Of a DNA stretch of 42,654 nt, positions 1 to 7,242 are shown one piece after another. Position 1 is the stretch's first letter. The number at the start of each line of letters is the position of its first letter. Source of the stretch: an uncultured Flavobacteriaceae bacterium (GTDB taxonomy: Bacteria > Bacteroidota > Bacteroidia > Flavobacteriales > Flavobacteriaceae); contig CAJQMK010000029.1 in the NCBI GenBank assembly GCA_905479415.1, forward strand, positions 1 through 42,654, read 5' to 3'. The notes under the pieces are model-generated. The model worked only from the letters and a program-made list of their open reading frames with translations. It did no database searches and was not told the origin of the DNA. The position numbers were made by a program, and so were the translations under genes.

Positions 1-2
1 CT

Positions 3-173
3 GTAAAATTGAGATTAGTTATGGGAGTTTATACATTTGTTTTTGGATGGAGATTATCTCTTTTTACAAAAACTAGACAGTTCTGGTCGGTTCCTTTTGT
101 GTCACAAGAAAAGAGAGAAAAATATCTAAAAACAGTTAAAAAAGATATTAAGAATGATATAGCATATGATTAA
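3..173 (+). CDS. C-terminal end of an unrecognised protein (5' cut by window)
   Basis: An open frame enters from the left edge and ends at a TAA, giving 56 visible residues. The visible part has a hydrophobic/aromatic stretch (GVYTFVFGWRLSLF) followed by a basic, Lys-rich tail. An internal ATG at position 21 could start a 50-residue protein, but the frame is open to the edge, so I treat this as the tail of a longer gene. I do not recognise the family. The aromatic segment could be a last membrane or interfacial helix. A tRNA gene follows about 30 bases downstream. The ORF track omits it because its start lies outside the window. Confidence 0.55.
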   Translation, partial: VKLRLVMGVYTFVFGWRLSLFTKTRQFWSVPFVSQEKREKYLKTVKKDIKNDIAYD

Positions 174-183
174 ATAATTATAT

Positions 184-191
184 TATATTTG
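184..191 (+). promoter_or_regulatory. Bacteroidota -7 box in front of tRNA-Val
   Basis: TATATTTG matches the Bacteroidota -7 consensus TAnnTTTG exactly and ends 11 bases before the mature tRNA-Val 5' end, a normal distance for a tRNA promoter. No clear TTG lies 17-23 bases upstream, so the -33 element is weak or absent. The call rests on one box and its position. Confidence 0.45.
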
Positions 192-202
192 CCATCGTTT
201 TA

Positions 203-277
203 GGGCGCTTAGCTCAGTTGGTTCAGAGCACTTGGTTTACACCCAAGGGGTCAGGGGTTCGAATCCCTTAGCGCCCA
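203..277 (+). tRNA. tRNA-Val (anticodon TAC)
   Basis: A full cloverleaf is visible. The acceptor arms GGGCGCT/AGCGCCC pair perfectly, the D-arm is GCTC...GAGC, and the anticodon stem CTTGG/CCAAG encloses TTTACAC with anticodon TAC. The T-arm is AGGGG-TTCGAAT-CCCTT. Discriminator base is A. The 3' CCA is not encoded, so it must be added after transcription. The gene stands alone and is followed at once by an intrinsic terminator. Confidence 0.95.
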
Positions 278-280
278 CAA

Positions 281-311
281 AAAAAACCCACTCATTTGAG
301 TGGGTTTTTTT
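281..311 (+). terminator. Intrinsic terminator after tRNA-Val
   Basis: The arms AAAACCCACTCA and TGAGTGGGTTTT form a near-perfect hairpin with a tiny loop, followed by a T run. The A run on the other side would give a T run on the minus strand, so the same hairpin may also stop leftward transcription from the XRE operon, which ends about 60 bases to the right. Confidence 0.85.
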
Positions 312-368
312 ATATTTCAATTCTAATTAAAAATTTTACTTTTCAAAGTTAATATCTGGTTTATTTAT

Positions 369-581
369 TTAGGGTAATTTGAAAATATCTTCTACTTTAC
401 AATCCAAGGTTTTTGCAATTTTTAATGCAAGAACAGTTGATGGAACATAAACTCCATTTTCTATAGCATTTATACTTTTACGAGAAACTTCAGCAGATAT
501 TGAAAGTTCTTGTTGAGTTAAATTAGCAGTTTTTCTTAGATCCTCTAAGTTATTTAAAAGCTTTTTATGGTTTTTACCCAT
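369..581 (-). CDS. Small XRE-family (Cro/CI, YozG-like) transcriptional regulator
   Basis: This 70-residue protein is almost entirely one helix-turn-helix domain (about residues 13-67). It has the family signature of LTQQELS, then SRKSINAIENG with recognition-helix residues, then PSTVLALKIAKTL and a DIFKL ending. It lacks an effector domain. It lies 2 bases downstream of the membrane-protein gene on the same strand, so the two are surely co-transcribed. YozG-like HTH proteins are often paired with a small membrane protein; I infer that pairing here. A pair of near-identical palindromic sites overlaps the operon promoter (see 997-1038), which suggests autoregulation. The start is an ATG with the length normal for this class. 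Confidence 0.85.
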   Translation of the reverse strand: MGKNHKKLLNNLEDLRKTANLTQQELSISAEVSRKSINAIENGVYVPSTVLALKIAKTLDCKVEDIFKLP

Positions 582-583
582 GT

Positions 584-973
584 TTATTGCTTTTCGAAAT
601 CGTCAACAGCATTTGTAAGCTCTTTTCCTGTATTTGGGTACAGGTAACCGGCTATCAAAGTCCCAACTCCTATTAATCCAACCATACCTCCAACTCCTTT
701 TAAAATAACTCCAAGTGCTATATAACCAAGAAGCCAGAGACCCGCACCAACAAAAATTGTTATTACTCCATTTCTACGATAATCAATAGGTTCCTTTTTT
801 CTTTCCTCAAAAATTTTTAATAACTCTTCTACTTTTGAAGTGTCCTCAAGATTTTTAGAGATTTCCAAAACTGTTTCTCTTTTTCCTTTTCCTTCATAGT
901 ATAACCATATGAACACAGCAACCGGTACAGCTGTTCCTGAGAGCATTCCGATTATTGGTATTAAATTTTCCAT
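584..973 (-). CDS. Small three-helix membrane protein, DUF6249-like, partner of the XRE regulator
   Basis: The 129-residue protein has a hydrophobic segment at about residues 4-26, a charged cytoplasmic-looking linker (about 27-68, rich in Lys and Glu, with EELLKIFEERKKEP), then two further hydrophobic, Gly-rich segments at about 69-91 and 94-112. The overall plan resembles the DUF6249-type membrane proteins; that assignment is from memory and tentative. It is the first gene of a two-gene operon with the XRE regulator. No catalytic motif is visible. A role in sensing membrane state, or in modulating the regulator, is inference only. Confidence 0.7.
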   Translation of the reverse strand: MENLIPIIGMLSGTAVPVAVFIWLYYEGKGKRETVLEISKNLEDTSKVEELLKIFEERKKEPIDYRRNGVITIFVGAGLWLLGYIALGVILKGVGGMVGLIGVGTLIAGYLYPNTGKELTNAVDDFEKQ

Positions 974-996
974 AACTATAATTTATTTGATTAATG

Positions 997-1038
997 TAAC
1001 GCAAACGTAATATTAATTTCAGTGATACGCAAACGTTA
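997..1038. promoter_or_regulatory. Paired palindromic operator-like sites in the divergent region
   Basis: Two 14-base sites, TAACGCAAACGTAA (997-1010) and ATACGCAAACGTTA (1025-1038), share the core ACG-CAAA-CGT, a palindrome with a four-base centre. Their centres are 28 bases apart. In a region this AT-rich, two copies of a 10-base core are unlikely by chance. They lie between the XRE operon and the divergent lipoprotein gene. Binding by the encoded XRE protein is inference. Confidence 0.65.
1002..1032 (-). promoter_or_regulatory. Promoter of the membrane protein-XRE operon
   Basis: Read on the minus strand, TTG (1032-1030) is followed by 20 bases and then TACGTTTG (1009-1002), a full match to the Bacteroidota consensus TTG-N17-23-TAnnTTTG. 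The predicted transcript starts near 997, leaving an mRNA leader of about 24 bases before the ATG at 973. The -33 element lies inside the right operator site and the -7 element inside the left one. Confidence 0.65.
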
Positions 1039-1071
1039 CATTAGTTAATTTTTAAATAGTATATTAATAGA

Positions 1072-1464
1072 ATGAAAAATATATTTTTAATCATTTCAAT
1101 TTTCTTTTTTAGTTGTGAAAAATCTGAAAATTTACCTACTATATATAATTCAATTGAAGGTAAATGGCTTGCACAAGGAACTATACCAGAGGGAAACACA
1201 ATGTATCTCTATGAAAATGGAGTGCGTTATACTTATTACTGTGTAGAAGGAGATTGTAATTCATTATACAATTCATACACAGCAAATGATGGAAATCACC
1301 TTCCGAGTATTCTTAATTACACATTTGAAAATGATATCCTAACTGTTGATTTGAATTTTGGCAGTGAATTAGTAACGCCTGTTACATTTGAATGTGATGG
1401 TGGTAAGGCAAACTTTACAACACCAGGTTACAGTCTAATTAGATTAAATTCTGATTGTAATTAA
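1072..1464 (+). CDS. Putative lipoprotein of 130 residues, function unknown
   Basis: The N-terminus is a short lipoprotein signal with hydrophobic core IFLIISIFFF and a lipobox ending in Cys15 (FFSC), followed by an acidic/polar linker. The mature part is about 115 residues, predicted mostly beta, with IEGKW near its start and alternating hydrophobics. This fits the lipocalin-like small lipoproteins common in Bacteroidota, but I cannot name the family. Four further Cys (residues 57, 62, 108, 129) may form disulphides outside the cytoplasm. It is divergent from the XRE operon and shares its operator region. Its stop overlaps the convergent DUF1295 gene by 4 bases. Confidence 0.7.
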   Translation: MKNIFLIISIFFFSCEKSENLPTIYNSIEGKWLAQGTIPEGNTMYLYENGVRYTYYCVEGDCNSLYNSYTANDGNHLPSILNYTFENDILTVDLNFGSELVTPVTFECDGGKANFTTPGYSLIRLNSDCN

Positions 1465-2408
1465 TTTTCTTCCCAGTTCATTTTTTTAACTCCCAAAAAC
1501 ATAGAAACTTTTTTCTTGTATTGTTTATAATCAGGATATTTCTTTTCACTTATACTTTCTGTGTAATTAGCACTGTTATAAAAAAGAATGATAAGTAAAA
1601 CACACCCTATTATTGACCAATTTAAGTAGATTCCAGTAGCTGAAATTGAAAAAAGATAAAATGTAACCCAAATTAATTGCTCAGAAATAAAATTTGGATG
1701 CCTAGAAATACTCCATAGTCCTTTAGAAATAAATCCTCTTTTAAAATCTCCTGTTAAAGTTTCGTTATTATCAATTTTTTTGTACTTATTAAATTGAAAT
1801 TCAAATTGCTGTTTATCAGCTATTGACTCGGTAATAATAAATGATAACATTAATATTGCTATAATAATATCATAAACATTTATAGCGGAGCCCTCTCCTT
1901 GCCATGCTGCTAAGATAGGTAGACTGAAAAGAAAGATTAAGCCCATTTGATAAAGGCAAATAAATAATAAATTAAATATCGACCATACTATTTTTATATT
2001 AAAAATTGGAACCCGTTCTTTAAGTATTTTCCATCTGTAATCTTCTTCTCCTTTCCAAAAATAAATACTATATCCACTTTTTCTAGAAAAATTATATGTT
2101 AATCTAATCCCCCAAATAGTTACTAAAATTGACATCAAGATCATTCTTAGATTATAATCAGAATGATAGGTAAAAAACCACACATATATTATTGGTGCTA
2201 TGCTCCAAACTTTATCAACTTGACTGTAATTTCTAGAAATTTCACCAACTAAAAAACATGAGCCAGTGAGAAAGAGGTAAATAATTACAGAATCTTTGAA
2301 AACGGACATTTGAAATTTATTTAATTCAAATTCAAAAATGTTTCCATAAAAAATTAAATAAACTAGAACAATTAAACTTAGTATTAGTGTAATCACTTTT
2401 TTTATCAT
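1461..2408 (-). CDS. DUF1295 family integral membrane protein (steroid 5-alpha-reductase fold)
   Basis: The 315-residue protein is strongly hydrophobic, with about seven or eight membrane segments. Near the C-terminus it carries the family signature GLWSISRHPNFISEQLIW, the part that resembles the NADPH/substrate region of the ICMT and steroid-reductase superfamily. An upstream motif VDKVWSIAPIIYVW is also typical of DUF1295. The substrate is unknown; relatives act on lipids or prenylated substrates. It is transcribed leftward as a single gene, with the terminator of the next operon just upstream. The family call is solid, the function is not. Confidence 0.85.
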   Translation of the reverse strand: MIKKVITLILSLIVLVYLIFYGNIFEFELNKFQMSVFKDSVIIYLFLTGSCFLVGEISRNYSQVDKVWSIAPIIYVWFFTYHSDYNLRMILMSILVTIWGIRLTYNFSRKSGYSIYFWKGEEDYRWKILKERVPIFNIKIVWSIFNLLFICLYQMGLIFLFSLPILAAWQGEGSAINVYDIIIAILMLSFIITESIADKQQFEFQFNKYKKIDNNETLTGDFKRGFISKGLWSISRHPNFISEQLIWVTFYLFSISATGIYLNWSIIGCVLLIILFYNSANYTESISEKKYPDYKQYKKKVSMFLGVKKMNWEEN

Positions 2409-2436
2409 AGAAACAAAATACTAAAATATATTGCAT

Positions 2437-2463
2437 AAAAAAAGCCGCATAATAGCGGCTTTA
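2437..2463 (-). terminator. Intrinsic terminator of the Nif3-CT398 operon
   Basis: On the minus strand the hairpin AAAGCCGC-TATTAT-GCGGCTTT is followed by a T run (TTTTTTTATG). It lies about 20 bases past the stop of the coiled-coil gene and upstream of the DUF1295 gene, so it separates two leftward transcription units. Confidence 0.85.
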
Positions 2464-2483
2464 AATTATATAGAAAGGAGTAA

Positions 2484-3263
2484 TTAAATACTAGTAAATA
2501 ATTTACTCATTTTTTCATTTTCTTCTTCGGCTAGTTCCTTATCAACTAAAATTCTTCCACTGTGTTCGTCAGTAATGAATTTTTTTCTAGATGCAATATC
2601 TAATTGAACCTGTGGAGGAATAGTGAAAAAAGATCCAGCAGAAGCACCTCTCTCTACAGCCACTACAGCTAAACCATTTCTAACACTTGCTCTAATTTTT
2701 TTATATGAAATAAGTAATGACTCATCAATTTTAGATTCAAAATCAGAGGATTTTTTTATAAGATCACTTTCTTCTTTTTCAGTTTCTTTTAAAATGTCTC
2801 CAAGTTCATTCTTTTTATGTTTTAAATGTTCTTTTCTTTCATTTAATTTAACATTATTTTCTTCAATAGATTGTTTTTTTAATTCAATCTGAGCTTGAAG
2901 CTCTCTAGTTTGCTTGGCACAAAGTTCTATTTCTAATTCTTGAAATTCAATTTCTTTACTTAATGATTCAAAAGCTCTATTATTTCTAACATTCTTTTGT
3001 TGCTCATTATATTTTTTAATCATTGTTTTGGCATTCTCAGTTGCAATTTCTTTTGCTTTGATATCATCTGAGAATTGATTTAAATCACCTTCTATTTTTG
3101 ATATTCTTACTTCTAATCCTGCTACTTCATCTTCTAAATCTTCAACTTCTAAAGGTAATTCGCCTCTAACGCTTCTAATTTTGTCAATTCTTGAATCAAT
3201 AAGTTGAAGGTCATATAATGCTCTTAACCTGTCTTCTACTGTAAATTCTGATTTTTTTGCCAT
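2484..3263 (-). CDS. CT398-like coiled-coil protein with a cysteine-less 'zinc ribbon'
   Basis: The 259-residue protein begins with the family N-terminus (LRALYDLQLIDSRIDKIRSVRGELP). A long charged coiled coil follows (about 35-185), and then the conserved C-terminal module (RNGLAVVAVERGA...IPPQ...RKKFI...GRILVD, about 195-241). In this family (C4-type zinc ribbon, formerly DUF164/CT398) that module usually has two CxxC knuckles. Here they read GASAGS (206-211) and TDEHSG (231-236), so no zinc ligands remain; the only Cys is C115 in the coil. It sits 2 bases after the Nif3 gene, a conserved pairing. The cellular role is not established. From memory, flavobacterial homologues share this loss. 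Confidence 0.9.
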   Translation of the reverse strand: MAKKSEFTVEDRLRALYDLQLIDSRIDKIRSVRGELPLEVEDLEDEVAGLEVRISKIEGDLNQFSDDIKAKEIATENAKTMIKKYNEQQKNVRNNRAFESLSKEIEFQELEIELCAKQTRELQAQIELKKQSIEENNVKLNERKEHLKHKKNELGDILKETEKEESDLIKKSSDFESKIDESLLISYKKIRASVRNGLAVVAVERGASAGSFFTIPPQVQLDIASRKKFITDEHSGRILVDKELAEEENEKMSKLFTSI

Positions 3264-3265
3264 AA

Positions 3266-4045
3266 TTAAAAATGATTAACTGGGTTCGTTTTAGTTTTTG
3301 ATATAATGCACGCAAACTTAGGAATTTTTTTGTTAAGAAAATCTAAAATTAATTGTTTTGTAAACTGTTCACTTTCATAGTGACCTATATCTGCTAATAT
3401 TATCTTTTTTTCAGCTTTAAAATAATCATGATATTTTAAATCCGAAGTCACATAACAATCAGCTTTTTGACAGATAGCTTCTTCAATAGCAAAACTTCCA
3501 GAACCTCCTAAAACTGCTATTTTCTTTATCTTTTTTCCTAATAGTGGAGAATGCTTAATATGTTTAACATTCATTTTAAGTTTCAAAAATTCAAAAAACT
3601 CAATTTCGCTGAGTTCATCATTTAAATCTCCAATCATACCCATTCCAACTTCATTATTATCTTTTTTTAATAATAGTGAGGTGTTTTTTAATGATAATCT
3701 TTCAGCAATTTTATAATTAACCCCTTTTGGATTATTATCTAAATTAGTGTGAACGGCATAGATATTTATATCGTTTTTTATTGCTTTTTCTACAACTCGC
3801 TCTACATAAGTTTTTTCTGTTATTTGTTTTATTCCAGAAAAAATAATGGGGTGAAATGTTATTACTAAATTACAATTTTGATTTATAGCCTCGTCAATAA
3901 CGTCTTCAGTAGCATCAATTGTAATTAGTGCTTTATCTATATTGTTATTTGGATTACCAACCAATAAACCAACATTGTCAAATGTTTCTGCATGCTCTAA
4001 AGGAGACCACTTTTCAATAATATTTGTTATGTCTTTTAATTTCAT
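3266..4045 (-). CDS. Nif3-like dinuclear metal-centre protein (YbgI/YqfO family), short form
   Basis: The family fold is clear: an N-terminal W-SPLEHAETFDNVGLLVG motif, FHPIIFSG (H65), VHTNLDN (H99, D103), and the C-terminal GHYESE motif (H222, E226). These match the metal ligands known from E. coli YbgI, except that the first His of the usual HH pair is Phe64, a variant also seen elsewhere in the family. Length is 259 residues, like YbgI. Many Bacteroidota homologues are about 365 residues because of an inserted PII-like domain, and that insert is missing here. It is the first gene of a two-gene operon with the coiled-coil protein. The biochemical function of Nif3 proteins remains uncertain. 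Confidence 0.9.
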   Translation of the reverse strand: MKLKDITNIIEKWSPLEHAETFDNVGLLVGNPNNNIDKALITIDATEDVIDEAINQNCNLVITFHPIIFSGIKQITEKTYVERVVEKAIKNDINIYAVHTNLDNNPKGVNYKIAERLSLKNTSLLLKKDNNEVGMGMIGDLNDELSEIEFFEFLKLKMNVKHIKHSPLLGKKIKKIAVLGGSGSFAIEEAICQKADCYVTSDLKYHDYFKAEKKIILADIGHYESEQFTKQLILDFLNKKIPKFACIISKTKTNPVNHF

Positions 4046-4103
4046 ATTAATATGTAAAGTTAAAAATTATTATATGATTGAATTAAATTATAATTTAGTT
4101 GTA

Positions 4104-5111
4104 ATGAAAATGTTTAAATTTTTATTAATTCCCTTTGGAGTTTTGTATTATCTAATAACATCTATTAGAAATAAATTTTATGATTATAAATTGTTAAAAT
4201 CTATTTCTTTTAATGTTCCATTAATTGGAATTGGTAATCTAAGTTCAGGAGGAACTGGAAAAACACCAATGGTCGAATATTTGATTAGAAATTTTTCTAA
4301 AAAGTATAACACCGTATTAATAAGTAGAGGCTATAAGAGATCTACTAGTGGATATGTTAGAGCAACTAATAAAAGTAACCCAAGTTCAATCGGTGATGAA
4401 CCTTTTCAAATTTTCAAAAAGTTTAATAATATTAATGCTGCAGTTGATTCTAACAGGGTTGGAGGAGTTTCAAAAATCATTCTTGAAGAACCGCAAACAG
4501 AGTTAGTAGTTTTAGATGATTGTTTTCAACATCGAAAAATAAATTTAAAACTTAATATTCTTTTAACAATGTACAACTCTCCATTTTATGAAGATTTTGT
4601 AATTCCAATTGGTAATTTGAGAGAAAAAAGAAGAGGTTATAAAAGGGCAGACATTTTAGTTGTATCTAAATGTCCAGAAAAAATCTGTAAAGATGAAATG
4701 GATAGTATTCGAAAAAAAATCAATCTTTATGATCATCAAAACCTGTTCTTTACAAAAATTAAATATGATAATAATTTAAAAGGGGATGTCAAATTAAAAT
4801 TAGATCAAATAGAAAAATCTATCTTATTTGTTACAGGAATTGCTAACAGCGAACCTGTTATTAGTTTTTTAAACAAAAGTAGTGTTGATTTTGAACATAT
4901 TTCATTTTCAGATCATTATAATTATTCTCAAAATGATATTGATAAAATTGAAAAAGACAACAATAAATTAATCCTAACAACTGAAAAAGATTTTCAAAAA
5001 ATACAATTATTAAATAGAAAAAATAAATGGGTTTATTTAGAAATCAAAATTGAGTTTTTACAAGATGAGTCTCTTTTTAATTCAATAGTAAAAAAAGCTA
5101 TTATCAGCTGA
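4104..5111 (+). CDS. lpxK: Tetraacyldisaccharide 4'-kinase, lipid A biosynthesis
   Basis: LpxK phosphorylates the 4' position of the lipid A disaccharide at the inner membrane, using ATP. A membrane-associated N-terminus ([17 protein letters not shown]) precedes the P-loop [12 protein letters not shown] (about residues 44-55) and the DDCFQHRKI motif. I chose the ATG at 4104, which gives 335 residues and the usual N-terminus. The ORF track begins at 3942, but that extension runs antisense through nif3 and is not family-like; an ATG at 4074 is another option. It is divergent from nif3 and overlaps lipA by 8 bases at the convergent 3' ends. Its presence implies a Gram-negative outer membrane with lipid A. 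Confidence 0.93.
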   Translation: MKMFKFLLIPFGVLYYLITSIRNKFYDYKLLKSISFNVPLIGIGNLSSGGTGKTPMVEYLIRNFSKKYNTVLISRGYKRSTSGYVRATNKSNPSSIGDEPFQIFKKFNNINAAVDSNRVGGVSKIILEEPQTELVVLDDCFQHRKINLKLNILLTMYNSPFYEDFVIPIGNLREKRRGYKRADILVVSKCPEKICKDEMDSIRKKINLYDHQNLFFTKIKYDNNLKGDVKLKLDQIEKSILFVTGIANSEPVISFLNKSSVDFEHISFSDHYNYSQNDIDKIEKDNNKLILTTEKDFQKIQLLNRKNKWVYLEIKIEFLQDESLFNSIVKKAIIS

Positions 5112-5979
5112 TATGTTTTTTTGCTTTATAAGATGATCTTACTAAAGGACCACTTTCTACATGTCTAAACCCTAAACCTTTAGCAAACAACTCATACTTT
5201 TTAAATTGATCTGGAGATATAAATTCTTTTACAGGTAAATGTTTTTTTGAAGGCTGCAGGTATTGTCCAAGTGTTACTATGTCAACATTATTTATTGATA
5301 GATCGTTAAGTGTTTCATAGACTTCATTTTCCATTTCGCCAAGACCAAGCATAATCCCTGATTTTGTTCTTTTTATTCCGTTGTCTTTCAAGTACTTTAA
5401 TACATTTAAACTTCTATCATATTTAGCTTGAATTCTTACCTCACGAGTTAATCTTCTTACTGTTTCCATATTATGGGAAACAACTTCAGGATTTACATCA
5501 ATAATTTTATCAAGATGTTTTTCTATTCCTTGAAAATCTGGAATTAGTGTTTCCAGAGTAGTTCCTGGACTAATTCTTCTAATGCTTTTTACTGTTTCGG
5601 TCCAAATAAGAGTACCCATATCCTTTAAATCATCTCTATCTACTGATGTTAAAACAGCATGTTGAATATTCATAATTTTAATTGAATTTGCAACTTTTTC
5701 AGGTTCTTCCCAATCAATTGTCTCTGGTCTTCCAGTTTTTACACCGCAGAAACCACATGATCGTGTACATATATTACCTAAAATCATAAATGTAGCGGTA
5801 CCTTCTCCCCAACATTCACCCATATTTGGGCAGCTTCCAGATGAACATATGGTATTTAGTTTATACTTATCAACTAAAGATCTTAGTTCTGTATATTTTT
5901 TACCAGTTGGTAGTTTTACACGAATCCATTTAGGTTTTTTGGCAATTTTAGGTTCAATAACATCTGTAATATCAGACAT
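5104..5979 (-). CDS. lipA: Lipoyl synthase
   Basis: This radical SAM enzyme inserts two sulfurs into protein-bound octanoyl groups to make lipoate. Both cluster-binding motifs are present: the auxiliary-cluster triad C45/C50/C56 ([12 protein letters not shown]) and the SAM-cluster triad C71/C75/C78 (CTRSCGFC). The C-terminal RSSY, with the cluster-ligand Ser, is also present. Length of 291 is normal. It is a single leftward gene behind its own -7 box and converges on lpxK with an 8-base overlap. Substrates are the E2 and H proteins of the 2-oxoacid dehydrogenase and glycine-cleavage complexes. Confidence 0.97.
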   Translation of the reverse strand: MSDITDVIEPKIAKKPKWIRVKLPTGKKYTELRSLVDKYKLNTICSSGSCPNMGECWGEGTATFMILGNICTRSCGFCGVKTGRPETIDWEEPEKVANSIKIMNIQHAVLTSVDRDDLKDMGTLIWTETVKSIRRISPGTTLETLIPDFQGIEKHLDKIIDVNPEVVSHNMETVRRLTREVRIQAKYDRSLNVLKYLKDNGIKRTKSGIMLGLGEMENEVYETLNDLSINNVDIVTLGQYLQPSKKHLPVKEFISPDQFKKYELFAKGLGFRHVESGPLVRSSYKAKKHIS

Positions 5980-6001
5980 AAATTTAATTAAATTTTAGGA
6001 A

Positions 6002-6009
6002 CAAATATA
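6002..6009 (-). promoter_or_regulatory. -7 box of lipA
   Basis: On the minus strand TATATTTG matches TAnnTTTG exactly and ends 22 bases before the lipA ATG. No TTG is seen at the expected -33 spacing. It lies between lipA and the end of the Nramp-like gene, so lipA probably has its own promoter. Confidence 0.5.
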
Positions 6010-6030
6010 CAAACTGTTGTTTAAAAATCA

Positions 6031-7242
6031 TTATAAAATTGAAATATACCAAAGACTAAAACATGTTAAAAAGATTAGCCCGATAATACTAAGAATGTTA
6101 ATAAATTTTGATGGTCTATGTTCTTTTGGAGTGTATTTACTATTAATTAATTTATAATTAATGAATGCATAAAAAGGAGCAGTTATAAATGATAGTATAG
6201 TAGCTATCTTTACTAATAGTCCCATTTCAGAAATGAAAAATATAAAAATCATTAATGTCCCAATTGATAATATTATTATCCATAAATTATAATTTTTAAA
6301 ACCTTTGAAACCAAGAAGTTCTGAGCTGATTTTCATTGCTCTTGGAGATGCATCTAGACAAGTTATAGTTGTACTAAACATTGTAGTAAAAGCTGCTATT
6401 GCAATGATTAAGAATACCCCATCTCCAATAGACTTGGTGTAAAGATTAATTAATTGTTTAGCAAATTCTCCTCCGTTGTTTGAAAAATTTTCTCCGCTTC
6501 CAAACATCACAAATGCACCTAAACATAGAAAACATAATCCCAAAATAATCGTTGTTGTATATCCAACATTGAAGTCAAAGATTGCATTTTTTGTATTAAA
6601 TATTTTTTCTTTTTTTCTTTTTTCAAGAGTCCAAATGGACTGCCAAATTGAAACATCTAAAGGAGCTGGCATCCATCCCATAAATGCTGCTAGAAATGCA
6701 ATTCCAATTTCTGTTGTGGGAAAAACTTGTTTTATTTCAAATGAATTTGTAGATCCAAAACCTGCGAAAAATACAGCAAATATTGTACTAATAGTCAGTA
6801 GTATAATTACAAATTTCATCAGGTTGTCTAAAAACTTGTAACGGCCAATTATTAAAATAAACAAACACAAAATTGTTATAATAACTGCCCAGGTTGTGAT
6901 GTTAGATGAAATTCCAAAAAGTTCAATTGCTAAACCAGCTGTCACAATTGTTACTGCAGTCTGGATTGTAAACATTGTAACAATTGATAAAATAAAATAA
7001 ATTACTAAAACACTAGTATTCATTTTTTTATATCCATGAAGAAGAGTTTCACCAGTTGCCATAGCATATTTTGGTCCAAATAAAAAAAATGGATATTTGA
7101 TAATATTTGAAAGAATTAGCACCCATAATAAACTAAAACCAAAATCAGCTCCAGCTCGTGTGGATTGTACCAAATGTGAAACGCCAATAGCTGCTCCAGC
7201 AAAAAGTAAGCCTGGGCCTAATTTTTTTAATATATTAATCAT
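6031..7242 (-). CDS. Nramp-superfamily transporter lacking the canonical metal-site motifs
   Basis: The 403-residue protein has about eleven membrane segments and the family opening LGPGLLFAGAAIG. In true manganese/iron Nramp proteins TM1 carries DPGN and TM6 carries a MPH motif. Here TM1 reads AAIGVSHLVQSTRAGA (about 17-32) and TM6 reads FMGWMPAPLD (about 187-196), so the Asp/Asn ligands and the His are absent. The substrate therefore cannot be assumed to be Mn or Fe; magnesium or a non-metal substrate are possibilities. It overlaps the upstream sigma-factor gene by 8 bases and ends the murB-sigma cluster. Annotation pipelines would probably call it a divalent metal transporter. Confidence 0.85.
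   Translation of the reverse strand: MINILKKLGPGLLFAGAAIGVSHLVQSTRAGADFGFSLLWVLILSNIIKYPFFLFGPKYAMATGETLLHGYKKMNTSVLVIYFILSIVTMFTIQTAVTIVTAGLAIELFGISSNITTWAVIITILCLFILIIGRYKFLDNLMKFVIILLTISTIFAVFFAGFGSTNSFEIKQVFPTTEIGIAFLAAFMGWMPAPLDVSIWQSIWTLEKRKKEKIFNTKNAIFDFNVGYTTTIILGLCFLCLGAFVMFGSGENFSNNGGEFAKQLINLYTKSIGDGVFLIIAIAAFTTMFSTTITCLDASPRAMKISSELLGFKGFKNYNLWIIILSIGTLMIFIFFISEMGLLVKIATILSFITAPFYAFINYKLINSKYTPKEHRPSKFINILSIIGLIFLTCFSLWYISIL

Noticed and set aside
3845-3860. Loss of a metal-binding His in Nif3 (FHP in place of HHP)
   Set aside because: Other members of the family also have an aromatic residue at this place and keep the second His; not a sign of inactivation.
3942-4103. 54-codon N-terminal extension of lpxK in the ORF track
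   Set aside because: It runs antisense through the start of nif3 and does not resemble LpxK; the family N-terminus begins at the ATG at 4104.
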